The notes beneath the pieces are model-generated. The model worked only from the letters and a program-made list of their open reading frames with translations, ran no database searches and was not told the DNA's origin. A program made the position numbers and the translations under genes. This document shows positions 18,355 to 26,613 of a stretch of 64,000 nt of DNA, piece after piece. The stretch's first letter is position 1. The number at the start of each line of letters is the position of its first letter. The DNA comes from Gordoniibacillus kamchatkensis (GTDB lineage Bacteria; Bacillota; Bacilli; Paenibacillales; NBRC-103111). The DNA lies in contig NZ_JXAK01000017.1 of assembly GCF_000829455.1 (NCBI RefSeq), forward strand, positions 1 to 64,000. Direction: 5' to 3'.

Positions 18355-19298
18355 CAGCATTGCTCGAAACTCGCGATTTGACCAAGCGTTACGGCTCCCG
18401 CAGGGGCTGCCAGCATGTAACGCTGCAAGTGCGGCCGGGCCGTATTTTCGGCTTGCTGGGGCCGAACGGGGCAGGCAAGAGCACGTTCGTGAAAATGATC
18501 GTCGGCCTGCTCCGCCCGACTTCGGGCGAGGCGTACATTCAAGGCTTCCCGTGCGGCAGCGTGGAGGCGAACAAACGGCTCGGTTATTTGCCGGAGCTGT
18601 TCCGGTATCCGGATTGGCTCACGGCGGCGGAAGTGCTGCGGTTCCAGGCGAAGCTTGCCGGGATGGCCCCGGGGGCGATGGAGAGCCGCGCCTGCGAGGT
18701 GCTGAAGCTGGTGGGACTAACGAAGCACGCCGGCGTCCGGGTGCGTCTGTTCTCAAAAGGAATGCAGCAGCGGCTGGGCATCGCGAACGCCCTGCTGCAC
18801 GACCCGGAGCTCGTGCTGCTCGACGAACCGTCCTCGGCGCTCGACCCGATCGGCAGGCACGATATCCGGGAGCTGCTGAAAACGCTTCGGGAACACGGCA
18901 AAACGGTATTCCTCAATACTCATCTGCTGGAAGACGTGGAAGCGTTATGCGACGAAGTGGCTTTCCTGCACGAAGGCGAGCTGAGAGCGACAGGCCCGCT
19001 GGAGCGGCTGCTATACGGAAGCCGCGGCTGGGAGCTGCATGTCGGCGGCTGGTGGCCGGAGGCGGCGCAGAGCGCGATTCGCGAGCTCGGCGACGTTTTT
19101 CGCCTGCAGGTTGTCCGGGAGGACCGTTCCGGTACGGCGGTGCTGTCCGTCGAAGAGATCAACCGGGAGCAGCTCGGCTTGCTCAACGGTTGGCTCGTCG
19201 GGCAGGGAATGACGTTATATGAAGCGCATAGACGGAAATCCGGGTTGGAGAGCTGGTTCCTGAACATGATGCAGGCAGAGGGGAAGGAAGGGCGATGA
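18351..19298 (+). CDS. ABC transporter ATP-binding protein
   Basis: Cytoplasmic ATPase subunit, 315 residues. Walker A is GLLGPNGAGKSTFVKMIVGLL, the signature is FSKGMQQRLGIANALL, Walker B is ELVLLDEPSSALDP and the H-loop is FLNTHLLEDVEALCDEV. The signature has SKG rather than the usual SGG, as in NosF- and CcmA-like ATPases. A C-terminal region of about 100 residues follows. It pairs with the ABC-2 permease encoded next (ATGA overlap at 19295). Because it is coupled to a sigma and anti-sigma pair, the transporter is probably the main target of that switch, perhaps for antimicrobial or envelope-stress defence. Confidence 0.88.
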   Translation: MTALLETRDLTKRYGSRRGCQHVTLQVRPGRIFGLLGPNGAGKSTFVKMIVGLLRPTSGEAYIQGFPCGSVEANKRLGYLPELFRYPDWLTAAEVLRFQAKLAGMAPGAMESRACEVLKLVGLTKHAGVRVRLFSKGMQQRLGIANALLHDPELVLLDEPSSALDPIGRHDIRELLKTLREHGKTVFLNTHLLEDVEALCDEVAFLHEGELRATGPLERLLYGSRGWELHVGGWWPEAAQSAIRELGDVFRLQVVREDRSGTAVLSVEEINREQLGLLNGWLVGQGMTLYEAHRRKSGLESWFLNMMQAEGKEGR

Positions 19299-20176
19299 GA
19301 CTTGGCGAGCTGCTGCGCGATTGGGCTATTTGGATCGCCTATACGGGGAAGGAGCTGACCCGCAAGCGGGTCATCGTCGTCACGCTCATATTATCGCTGT
19401 GCTACTTGGCTTTGTTCGCGGCTGCCTTCATGCAGCTTGCGCCACGGGCGAGCGACGGGCAGGACGCGCTGGGCCAGTCGATCTTTGCGCTCGGTATCGT
19501 GCTGCTCGGTCTGTATTCGTCGCAGATGGTCGTCGCATTCTTCGTCCTGTTCTCGACGATGGGCTCGATCTCGGGGGAAATCGAGAGCGGCTTGCTGCTC
19601 ACCGTACTGTCCAGGCCGGTCCCGCGCTGGCACATCTACGTTGGCAAATGGATAGGCTTCGCGTTCTGGTCGCTGCTTTATACGGCGATTTTGTTCTGGG
19701 GCATTATCGCCGTCGTCGCCATGAAGCTGCACGTTCCGGTTGAACCCGCTGCGCTGTGGAGAGCTTTTGCGCTGTACGAGCTGATCCCGCTCGCCCTGGT
19801 CAGCTTGTCGCTGTGCGCTTCGTCGTATTTGCCGATGCTCGGCACCGGCATTATGACGGCGCTCGTGTACGGGCTCGGCTCGTTTGCCGGGATGCTGGAG
19901 CGGTTTTACGCGATGCCGGGCATTTCGCAGCATGCGGGCATCGAAAAATTCGGCCTTGCCGCCAGCCTCATCATGCCGGCGGACGCCGTGTACCGGCGCG
20001 TGACGTATGAATTGATCGGTTTCGGCGACATGCCGTTCGGGGAGCAGATCAGCCGGACGCTGGGGCCGTTCGGCGTCTCGGACGTTCCGAGCGCAACCTT
20101 CATCGCGTATACGATCTTCTATACGGGAGCGCTGCTGGTGTGGGGCGCGATTCACTTTACGCGAAGGGATGTGTAG
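19295..20176 (+). CDS. ABC-2 type permease
   Basis: Integral membrane subunit of 293 residues with about six hydrophobic segments, similar in layout to NosY-type permeases: an N-terminal helix (VIVVTLILSLCYLALFAAAFM), the conserved GEIESGLLLTVLSRPVPRWHIYVGKWIG region after segment two, and a last helix near the C-terminus. It ends the four-gene operon of sigma factor, anti-sigma factor, ATPase and permease. The gene converges on the orphan response regulator at 20197 with 20 bp between stops. Substrate and direction are unknown; export or membrane-stress relief is likely. Confidence 0.82.
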   Translation: MRLGELLRDWAIWIAYTGKELTRKRVIVVTLILSLCYLALFAAAFMQLAPRASDGQDALGQSIFALGIVLLGLYSSQMVVAFFVLFSTMGSISGEIESGLLLTVLSRPVPRWHIYVGKWIGFAFWSLLYTAILFWGIIAVVAMKLHVPVEPAALWRAFALYELIPLALVSLSLCASSYLPMLGTGIMTALVYGLGSFAGMLERFYAMPGISQHAGIEKFGLAASLIMPADAVYRRVTYELIGFGDMPFGEQISRTLGPFGVSDVPSATFIAYTIFYTGALLVWGAIHFTRRDV

Positions 20177-20196
20177 GTCGTTTAACGAACAGCCAT

Positions 20197-20913
20197 TCAA
20201 GATTCCATGCTGCCGACGAGTTTGTAGCCGCGGCCGCGAACCGCTTCGATGCGTATGCCGTCGAAAGGCCGGAATTTCTTGCGGATGCTGCTGACATACA
20301 CATCCACTTTGCGGCAGCTTTTGGGATTGACTGCGGGACCTAACAGATGGGCCAGATCGTTTTTGGAAACGACGGCCCCTTTGTGCTCGGCGAGGCGAAG
20401 CAGCAATTCAAATTCTTTCGAAGGAAGCGTCAGCTTCGTGCCGCTAACGCTCACCTCATATTTCTCCGGGAAAATATGAAGATTCCCCACCTCGATTGCC
20501 GTTTCCTCTGCAAGAGCTGGAAACGGCTCTTCTTCCATGCAACATTTCCTGCCCCGACGAAGAATGGCGTAAATTCGCGCCAGGAAATGCTCTACCCCGA
20601 ACGGCTTCACGATATAATCTTCGGCTCCCGATCGCAGGCACGCGGCGATATCGGCCTCATTCGGGTTGCTGGAAAGAACAAGAATCGGAACGTCAATAAG
20701 ACATTGCTGCAAGGAATGCATGAATATTGAAAATTCGTCTGCTGCATGATCGATATCGCACACGGCCATGTCGTAAAGTCTCTTTTTCAATTCGCTCAAG
20801 CCGGACGACCCCCGATTTACGCAGGTGACCGAATATCCCTCTTGAGCGAGCGGATACGATAAAAGCGAAGCGATACTAGGATCGTGTTCAATGACCAATA
20901 TTCGATACGGCAA
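20197..20913 (-). CDS. orphan OmpR/PhoP-type response regulator with divergent receiver
   Basis: Regulator of about 238 residues: an N-terminal receiver domain (RILVIEHDPSIASLLSYPLAQEGY, possible phosphoacceptor in VCDIDHAADE, VKPFG with the conserved Lys) and a C-terminal winged helix (LTLPSKEFELLLRLAEHKGAVVS, VDVYVSSIRKKF, IEAVRGRGYKLV). It resembles the PhoP-like regulator at 42470, sharing LLSY, QEGY and PEKYEV, so it may be a diverged paralogue. The acidic pocket is altered (EHD). I choose TTG 20913, with AAAGGCGGGCGG upstream, over the longer frame starting at 20973. No partner kinase is adjacent on this strand. Confidence 0.75.
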   Translation of the reverse strand: MPYRILVIEHDPSIASLLSYPLAQEGYSVTCVNRGSSGLSELKKRLYDMAVCDIDHAADEFSIFMHSLQQCLIDVPILVLSSNPNEADIAACLRSGAEDYIVKPFGVEHFLARIYAILRRGRKCCMEEEPFPALAEETAIEVGNLHIFPEKYEVSVSGTKLTLPSKEFELLLRLAEHKGAVVSKNDLAHLLGPAVNPKSCRKVDVYVSSIRKKFRPFDGIRIEAVRGRGYKLVGSMES

Positions 20914-21029
20914 CGTTTCGTCCGCCCGCCTTTCTGGTAGAATGGGAGTATACGCAAAGTATAGGCGCCGCATGAACGGATTTCATGAATCTATTGTAAA
21001 CTTTGCCTGCCTGGAGACGAGTGGATCTT

Positions 21030-21701
21030 ATGAAGGAAATTTTACTGGTGGAAGATGAGGAGCAGTTTGCCCGGTTCATAGAGTTGGAATTGCGCCATGA
21101 GGGCTTCAGCGTGTCGTGCGCTTTTGACGGGGAAAGCGGGCTAAGGCTGGCGACATCGAAACAATGGAGCTTGATTTTGCTGGATGTCATGCTGCCCGGG
21201 ATCGACGGTGTTGATTTATGCCGCATGATTCGGATGACGAGCCAGACGCCCGTCATTATGATTACGGCGCGGGACGCGATAACGGACCGGATCCGCGGTC
21301 TGGGGAGCGGGGCGGACGATTACATTCCGAAGCCGTTCGCCATCGGGGAGTTATTAGCCCGCATGAGGGCCATTTTCCGCAGGATTGAGAGAGCGGAACC
21401 CGATGCCGCGGTGCTTACGTATCGGGATATTACGCTTAACGAGGATACGATGACCGTCCGCATAGGAGAACGCAAGGCTGAACTTACGAAACGCGAGTTC
21501 GATATTTTTAAAATGTTCATGCGGCATCCCGGCGAAGCGCTGTCTCGCGATCGTATCCTCGACGAGATATGGGGAGCGAACGATCAGGTCGAAGCGAATA
21601 TCGTGGACGTCTATATCCGCCACATCCGGCTCAAGCTCCAACATGCCGGAAAGACGGACTGCATCCATACGGTATGGGGAGTGGGGTACTGCTTGCAATG
21701 A
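21030..21701 (+). CDS. OmpR-family response regulator, ArlR-like
   Basis: Response regulator of 223 residues. Its receiver domain has EDE at 8-10 and phosphoacceptor Asp52 in LILLDVMLPGIDG, then PKPFA with the conserved Lys. A winged-helix domain follows (AELTKREFDIFKMFMRHPGEALSRDRIL, VDVYIRHIRLKL, IHTVWGVGYCL). The ATG at 21030 follows GGAGACGAG; an earlier start at 21003 is less likely. The next gene, its sensor kinase, begins at ATGA overlapping the stop. The pair is read divergently from the orphan regulator at 20913. A secreted phosphoesterase follows the pair and may be a target. Confidence 0.9.
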   Translation: MKEILLVEDEEQFARFIELELRHEGFSVSCAFDGESGLRLATSKQWSLILLDVMLPGIDGVDLCRMIRMTSQTPVIMITARDAITDRIRGLGSGADDYIPKPFAIGELLARMRAIFRRIERAEPDAAVLTYRDITLNEDTMTVRIGERKAELTKREFDIFKMFMRHPGEALSRDRILDEIWGANDQVEANIVDVYIRHIRLKLQHAGKTDCIHTVWGVGYCLQ

Positions 21702-23113
21702 AGTTCAGATACCGGATCGCCCGGCTTCGTCTGCCGCTAAAGGTCAAGCTGCTGCTGGCGGCAGCGCTCCTGATGGCGGGCTTGTTCTTCGCCTACAACC
21801 TCGTTCAATATGTCGTATTAAAAGAGTGGATGCTGAACCTGGAGAAGACGTCGATCCAGCACATGATGGTGGAGCTCCAGGATCATTTCGCCAATAGCGA
21901 ACTGAACGAAGATCCCGATCTTCTCGACCGCCACAAAAGATTCATCGAGAGCATTAATCAAAACAATCAATTGGTCCGTGTGCTCGATTCGGCCGCAAAG
22001 CCGCTGCTTGTCGTTGCCGACAGCGTTCCGGAGGAATGGGTTCCGCCGGCGGCGGCAGTGAGGCAGCAGCTGACCAGCGTAACTTACGGCCGGCAGCGGC
22101 TGCTCGTTCTTCGCAGTCCGCTCGATACTCCCCGTTTTCACGGTACGATCGAAATCGTCAACAATTTGGAATCGTTCGGAAAGCTCCATAACGCGGTGCT
22201 GACGGTGATGTTGATCGGCGGAGGAGTCGCGCTCGGGATCAGCGGCTTGGGCGGATGGCTCGTGGCAAGGCAACTGCTCCGGCCTGTGCAAAGCTTGGCG
22301 GACGCGATGCGGCGTGCGAAAGAAAACGGCTTGCAGGAGCGGGTCGGCCATGTGAGCGATGGTGATGAGCTGTCGCAGCTGGCGTCATTGTATAACGGAC
22401 TGATGGATCAGGTTGAAGGTTCGTTTCGGCAGCAGCGGCAGTTCGTCGAAGACGCATCCCACGAGCTGAAAACGCCGATTGCCATTATGGAAGGGCATCT
22501 TTCCATGCTGCAGCGGTGGGGCAAGAGCGATCCTTCCATATTGGAGGAGTCGCTTCAAACGTCGCTTGGGCAGCTGGCGCGGCTCAAAGGCATCATGCAA
22601 GAATTGCTCGATCTGACGCGGGCTGAAACCGTAAAGCCTCTTTGCGACGTTCAGCCCCTGCGGATTTATGACGCCGTATTCAACACAGTCGAGAGCCTTA
22701 AGGCGCTATATCCGGATTTCAGCTTCGAAGCGGACTTGACGGGACTGATCGGAGCGGAGGTGCGTATCGAGCAGAGGCATCTGGAGCAAATTCTTCTCAT
22801 CGTGCTCGATAATGCGGTCAAATATTCGGCGGAACGCAAGCGCATTGCCGTTACAGGCGGGACGCTCGCCGGAAAAGCCGAGATCGCGATTCAAGATCAG
22901 GGCATAGGCATCGAGGCGGAGCATATTCCTCATCTGTTCGACCGTTTCTACCGCGTGGACAAGGCGAGAACCCGCGAGCGAGGCGGCACCGGGCTCGGAT
23001 TGTCGATCGCCAAGCGGCTTGTAGAAAACTATGCGGGGACAATCCGGATCGCCAGCAAGCCCGGCGACGGGACGACGGTCCGGATCACGCTGCCTGCCGC
23101 CGCCGGCCGATAA
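21698..23113 (+). CDS. sensor histidine kinase, ArlS-like
   Basis: Membrane sensor kinase of 471 residues. A first membrane segment lies near residue 20 (LLLAAALLMAGLFFAYNLVQ), followed by an extracellular loop of about 140 residues, a second segment (VLTVMLIGGGVALGISGLGG), HAMP, the HisKA motif FVEDASHELKTPIAIMEGHLSMLQRWG and the ATPase domain (IVLDNAVKYS, DQGIGIE, RGGTGLGLSIAKRLVE). The H-box region is strikingly like ArlS. The start codon overlaps the stop of the response regulator, so the pair is translationally coupled. The signal is unknown. Confidence 0.9.
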   Translation: MKFRYRIARLRLPLKVKLLLAAALLMAGLFFAYNLVQYVVLKEWMLNLEKTSIQHMMVELQDHFANSELNEDPDLLDRHKRFIESINQNNQLVRVLDSAAKPLLVVADSVPEEWVPPAAAVRQQLTSVTYGRQRLLVLRSPLDTPRFHGTIEIVNNLESFGKLHNAVLTVMLIGGGVALGISGLGGWLVARQLLRPVQSLADAMRRAKENGLQERVGHVSDGDELSQLASLYNGLMDQVEGSFRQQRQFVEDASHELKTPIAIMEGHLSMLQRWGKSDPSILEESLQTSLGQLARLKGIMQELLDLTRAETVKPLCDVQPLRIYDAVFNTVESLKALYPDFSFEADLTGLIGAEVRIEQRHLEQILLIVLDNAVKYSAERKRIAVTGGTLAGKAEIAIQDQGIGIEAEHIPHLFDRFYRVDKARTRERGGTGLGLSIAKRLVENYAGTIRIASKPGDGTTVRITLPAAAGR

Positions 23114-23119
23114 ACCGGA

Positions 23120-23142
23120 TTTACATTATTTACACATTTACT
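23120..23142 (+). promoter_or_regulatory. three TTTACA-like repeats before the phosphoesterase gene
   Basis: TTTACA (23120-23125), TTTACA (23129-23134) and TTTACT (23137-23142) stand in tandem with 8-9 bp periods. They are candidate binding sites for the response regulator encoded just upstream. The period is not the 11 bp of a PhoP box. Confidence 0.3.
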
Positions 23143-23220
23143 TAAAAAAGCTTTCATGATTGAAAGGGCATGCACCTCTTATGATAGATACGATTTCTAT
23201 TCATCTTTCAGGAGGCGCGC

Positions 23221-24891
23221 ATGAAAAAAACAATCGTCAATCTCACCGCAACTGCAGCATTGACAGCCAGTTTGCTCGTTCCTTTCGCCGGCGCTCAAGC
23301 CGCGGTCACGGACGCGGCCAGCACTGCCACCACATCGCCGATCAAGCACTTGGTCGTGATTTATCAGGAAAACCGTTCCTTTGACAACTACTTCGGCACC
23401 TACCCGAACGCTCCAGGGTTCAAGGCTCTTCCCGGCACTCCGAAAGCGGAAGGCATTCCGGACGGCTCCTATAACCTTGACGAAAAAGGCAATAAAGTAG
23501 CTCCGTTCCTGTTCTCTAACGAAGAATTGCAAACGCCGGACGTCAACCACGGCTTCGACGATATGGAGAAAGCGGCGAACGGCGGCAAAATGGACGGTTT
23601 CTACATGGCTTCCGAGAACCATGCCAAAGGCACCGGCCGCATCGCGATGGGCTACTACGATTACAACGCACTGCCCGCTTATTGGCAGTACGCGCAGCAT
23701 TTCAGCATGGCTGACCATTTCTTCCAGCCTATCTTCGGTCCGTCTACACCGGGTGCTCTGTACTTGATTGCGGCGCAATCCGGCAATGCCGGCAATCCAA
23801 TGAAGGGCGATCCGGTTCCGGCTTATGGCCCGCTCGGCGGCGACGGCGGCAAACGCTGGGAACCGCTCACTTACAAAAATATCGGTGACGAGCTGAGCGC
23901 CAAAGGCGTTACTTGGGGCTGGTATCAAGGCGGATGGGCCGCAGCGGACGCCTCTTACTCTTCGCATCACAACCCGTTCCAATATTTTGCCAACTATACC
24001 AATTACGCCGGCAATTTGAAGGACTACAACGATTTGAAAAAAGATCTCGACAGCCATACGCTGCCGGCGGTTACGTACGTGAAAGGGGCTTACGGCGACG
24101 ACGAGCACCCGGGTCTCGGCAACCAGAGCACGCCGACGGCGGAAAATTTCTCCGTGGAAACGATTAACGACATTATGAAGAGCGATTATTGGAAAGATAC
24201 GGCGATCATCATTACGTACGACGAGTCGGGCGGTTATTGGGATCATGTCGCGCCGCCGCAGCTGCAGCCAAGTCCGGACGGATTGCATGGCGCCGGTCCG
24301 CGCATTCCGACCATCGTCATTTCCCCGTATTCGAAGCGCAACTATGTGGGGCACGAGCAGTACGACACGACGTCAATTTTGAAATTCATCGAATGGAACT
24401 GGGGCGTAGATGCGTTGAATAACCGCGATGCGAGCGCGAACAACTTGCTGGACCTGTTCGATTTCGAGCATCCGAACTTTGCGCCTTACATGTATCAATT
24501 GCAGCCGATTCGTTCGAACGCGTTCGGAACGGCGGCTTCCGTACAGTTCAACAACGCTCCGTTGGCGCAAACGATTAATGGCGAATATGCATTTTACGAT
24601 AACAATAAGGACGTCATGATTCCGATTACGGACATCGCCCGCAGCTTGAACGCCGATGTATCTTACGACGCAAGCACGATGACGGTGACCTTGGCTTACA
24701 ATAATCACAAGGCAAACCTGAAGCTCTATTCGGATCAAGCGGCGGCAGATGGTGCGAGCGTAACGCTGGAAAAACCGATTTGGGTCAGCAAGACGAGCCA
24801 CGGCTACATCTCTTTGAAAGCCGTGCACAATTTGCCAGGTTTGTCGGTTGACCAGACAGCGAACGGAACCCCCGTTATTCAAACGAAATAA
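23221..24891 (+). CDS. secreted phosphoesterase (phospholipase C / acid phosphatase family)
   Basis: Secreted enzyme of 556 residues. The signal peptide is cleaved near AGAQA-AV. The phosphoesterase domain (PF04185 type) opens with IKHLVVIYQENRSFDNYFGTYP, whose Asn/Glu positions bind metal and substrate, and includes HFSMADHFFQPIFGPSTPG, IITYDESGGYWDHVAPP and RIPTIVISPYSKRNYVGHEQYDTTSILKFIE. The C-terminal region of about 110 residues (VMIPITDIARSLNADVSYDASTMTVTLAY) resembles the copper-amine-oxidase-like repeat used by Paenibacilli for wall or surface attachment. AGGAGGCGC precedes ATG 23221. It would release phosphate from lipids or other esters outside the cell, fitting the phosphate genes elsewhere in the window. 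Confidence 0.88.
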   Translation: MKKTIVNLTATAALTASLLVPFAGAQAAVTDAASTATTSPIKHLVVIYQENRSFDNYFGTYPNAPGFKALPGTPKAEGIPDGSYNLDEKGNKVAPFLFSNEELQTPDVNHGFDDMEKAANGGKMDGFYMASENHAKGTGRIAMGYYDYNALPAYWQYAQHFSMADHFFQPIFGPSTPGALYLIAAQSGNAGNPMKGDPVPAYGPLGGDGGKRWEPLTYKNIGDELSAKGVTWGWYQGGWAAADASYSSHHNPFQYFANYTNYAGNLKDYNDLKKDLDSHTLPAVTYVKGAYGDDEHPGLGNQSTPTAENFSVETINDIMKSDYWKDTAIIITYDESGGYWDHVAPPQLQPSPDGLHGAGPRIPTIVISPYSKRNYVGHEQYDTTSILKFIEWNWGVDALNNRDASANNLLDLFDFEHPNFAPYMYQLQPIRSNAFGTAASVQFNNAPLAQTINGEYAFYDNNKDVMIPITDIARSLNADVSYDASTMTVTLAYNNHKANLKLYSDQAAADGASVTLEKPIWVSKTSHGYISLKAVHNLPGLSVDQTANGTPVIQTK

Positions 24892-24901
24892 TGTTGTGAT
24901 A

Positions 24902-24945
24902 GAACATAAAACGGAGCCGCGACCCGCGCGCTCCGTTTTATGTTC
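24902..24945. terminator. bidirectional terminator
   Basis: GAACATAAAACGGAGC (24902-24917) and GCTCCGTTTTATGTTC (24930-24945) form a perfect 16-bp stem with a 12-base loop between two convergent genes. T-rich sides lie in both orientations. Confidence 0.85.
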
Positions 24946-24973
24946 ACATGCGCAGCGGCGCGCGGGATCATGC

Positions 24974-25420
24974 TCAAAGGTTGCCGGCAATCGCGGCAAG
25001 CGCCTCTTCCCAGCGCAGCTTCATCTGTTCCCTTGCAGCCATGTCGGCCAGCTTCTCCTGATGAAAGCTGATCGTCGTTCGTCCCGAATGGCTCGGAATC
25101 AGGCGGATTTGCAGCGTGGAAGGTCCCGGCCATTCCGGCTTGCGCCACGTGAGGCGAAGCTGCTCGCCGGGCTTCACGACGCGCATTTCGCCGCTGATCC
25201 CGTCGTCGGTCACGTAAGTTTGCCCGGGAGTTAACGGCAGCTCGCGAAGCTGTCCGATCCAAAGGGGAAGCCCTTCGGCGGATGTCAGCAAAGCCCAGGC
25301 TTGCTCCTGCGATACCGGCAGCGTGCGCCTTACGCCGATTTGGAAGCCGGCGCCGGCGGTGAGGCCGACCGGCCGGGCGGGAGCCGCCCCGGTGTCGGGT
25401 GAATTTGACGAGGTAGACAT
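24974..25420 (-). CDS. SRPBCC / AHSA1-type protein
   Basis: Protein of 148 residues with a single START-like (SRPBCC, activator of Hsp90 homologue 1) domain. The pattern VRRTLPVSQEQAWALLTSAEGLPLWIG, GEMRVVKPGEQLRLTWRKPEWPGPSTLQIRL and TTISFHQEKLADMAAREQMKLRWEEALAAI is typical of this helix-grip fold. Such proteins bind small hydrophobic ligands; many have no known function. AGGAGG precedes ATG 25420; the frame further upstream lacks a binding site. The gene converges on the phosphoesterase across a shared terminator. Confidence 0.8.
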   Translation of the reverse strand: MSTSSNSPDTGAAPARPVGLTAGAGFQIGVRRTLPVSQEQAWALLTSAEGLPLWIGQLRELPLTPGQTYVTDDGISGEMRVVKPGEQLRLTWRKPEWPGPSTLQIRLIPSHSGRTTISFHQEKLADMAAREQMKLRWEEALAAIAGNL

Positions 25421-25546
25421 ATGAATCCTCCTATGTACTGCTACATCATTTTTGTGTGGGGTGCGACTCTCCGGCCTAAGGCGTCCGCAGCTGCAGCCGC
25501 TCAGACCATCCGGTTCTCTCGCGCTGCTCACGGTTCGCCCCGGGTG

Positions 25547-25744
25547 TTAACGGAACAATGTTCCGTTAAATGCTTGATTTCCCGCTATTTCCCAGAATTA
25601 GCGGAACGAAAGTACGTTATTTGCCCGCAGATGATAGGCCAACGCATCAATCGACCCGCAAACGCCCCCAATAGCGGAACGGAGATCCGTTAACTTGTTC
25701 CAATCATCCTCATTTTCACAAATAACGGAACTTGGTTCCGTTAT
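25547..25744. repeat. four clustered GGAAC/GTTCC palindromes
   Basis: Copies lie at 25547-25569 (TTAACGGAAC-N3-GTTCCGTTAA, perfect), 25597-25620 (degenerate), 25671-25694 (degenerate) and 25722-25744 (ATAACGGAAC-N3-GTTCCGTTAT, perfect). Spacings are about 50, 74 and 51 bp. They fill most of a 608-bp gap (25421-26028) between divergent genes. They look like REP-type palindromes; an operator array is the alternative. Confidence 0.75.
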
Positions 25745-26002
25745 GCCTTCGCGTAAGCGGCTGGACCTCGGTACAGGCTCGGTTTATGAACTATTTAGTG
25801 CGGCATTGTGCAGCGGACACACCAAGTAGAGCGCGAATTCCCAGAACTTATGTTCGATGGTACTCATCATCATACCACGATTTGGCGCAGGGAGCAACGT
25901 TCCTTTCCTGTACGTGCCTGCCGGAAGCGTGGGCCATCCCGCGCGGGGGCGGAGGCGTTTTGCCGGGGGGCCTCGTTTCTAGTATACTAGTGGAGGATAA
26001 CT

Positions 26003-26032
26003 ATGCCGTCAAGGAGGCTTCCCTGTTCATGA
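26003..26032 (+). other. possible 9-codon leader ORF before the membrane-protein gene
   Basis: ATG 26003, preceded by TGGAGG (25991-25996), encodes MPSRRLPCS and stops in a TGA that overlaps the ATG of the next gene (ATGA at 26029-26032). A TATACT hexamer lies inside the palindrome CTAGTATACTAG (25979-25990). Translational coupling through this leader is possible, since AAGGAGG lies 11 bases from the downstream ATG, farther than usual. Confidence 0.3.
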
Positions 26033-26454
26033 GTCATTGGATGCTGTTTCTTCACATCGTAGGCGCGCTTGCGATGGGTTTCTATTTTCTGCTGCCGTTT
26101 CTTGTCTCCCGCGCGGGCAAAATGAGCGGCGCCGCTCAAGCCGGTTACGCCGCGGTGCTGCGCTCGGCGAACCGGATCGCGCAGTTCGTGCTGCTGTTCG
26201 AATTTTTGACCGGAGGTTACCTGGTCAGCAAATATTCGTATTCGCCGCTGTGGCTCATTCTCGTTCTGGTATTCGTCGTCGCGCTTGGAGCGGTGACCGG
26301 CATACTCGGCGTCCGTCTGAAGAAGCTCGGCGAAGCCGCCGAAGCGAACGGAACCGTTACGCCTCACCAAAGCAGCTCGCTGGCGCTAAGCTGGATATCG
26401 GCCGTGTTCCTGCTCGTTATCGTGTACCTGATGAACAATATCGGCGCGATTTGA
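26029..26454 (+). CDS. small integral membrane protein, DUF2269-like
   Basis: Predicted membrane protein of 141 residues with four hydrophobic segments: WMLFLHIVGALAMGFYFLLPFLV, FVLLFEFLTGGYLV, LWLILVLVFVVALGAVTGILG and LALSWISAVFLLVIVYLM. The N-terminal His in a helix (LHIVGA) is reminiscent of DUF2269-type proteins. Function unknown. The open frame extends far upstream to 25732, through the palindrome cluster, but AAGGAGG and the start of hydrophobic sequence favour ATG 26029. A strong terminator follows. Confidence 0.65.
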   Translation: MSHWMLFLHIVGALAMGFYFLLPFLVSRAGKMSGAAQAGYAAVLRSANRIAQFVLLFEFLTGGYLVSKYSYSPLWLILVLVFVVALGAVTGILGVRLKKLGEAAEANGTVTPHQSSSLALSWISAVFLLVIVYLMNNIGAI

Positions 26455-26467
26455 CTCCCGCCACCCG

Positions 26468-26513
26468 AAAAAGCCGTTGTTTTCCGCAGTAGCGGGGAAC
26501 AACGGCTTTTTTG
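26468..26513 (+). terminator. rho-independent terminator
   Basis: AAAAAGCCGTTGTT pairs with AACAACGGCTTTTTT around a short GC-rich centre, after the membrane-protein gene. Confidence 0.88.
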
Positions 26514-26613
26514 CGCTTCATGCGAACCCCTCTGGAAAAAGTTGACGTCCCCGTTATAATAGAGAAAACGTCGCCGCGTGCCGGCCGCCATACCCCTGAC
26601 CGGAGGGAACTCA

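Noticed and set aside
23120-23142. Reading the TTTACA repeats before the phosphoesterase gene as a PhoP box
   Set aside because: The repeats stand 8-9 bp apart, not 11, so they do not fit PhoP; retained only as a generic repeat.
26542-26560. TTGACG and TATAAT before the second YesM kinase as a promoter
   Set aside because: Only 7 bp separate the hexamers, so they cannot be paired; TATAAT alone might be a -10 with a poor -35.
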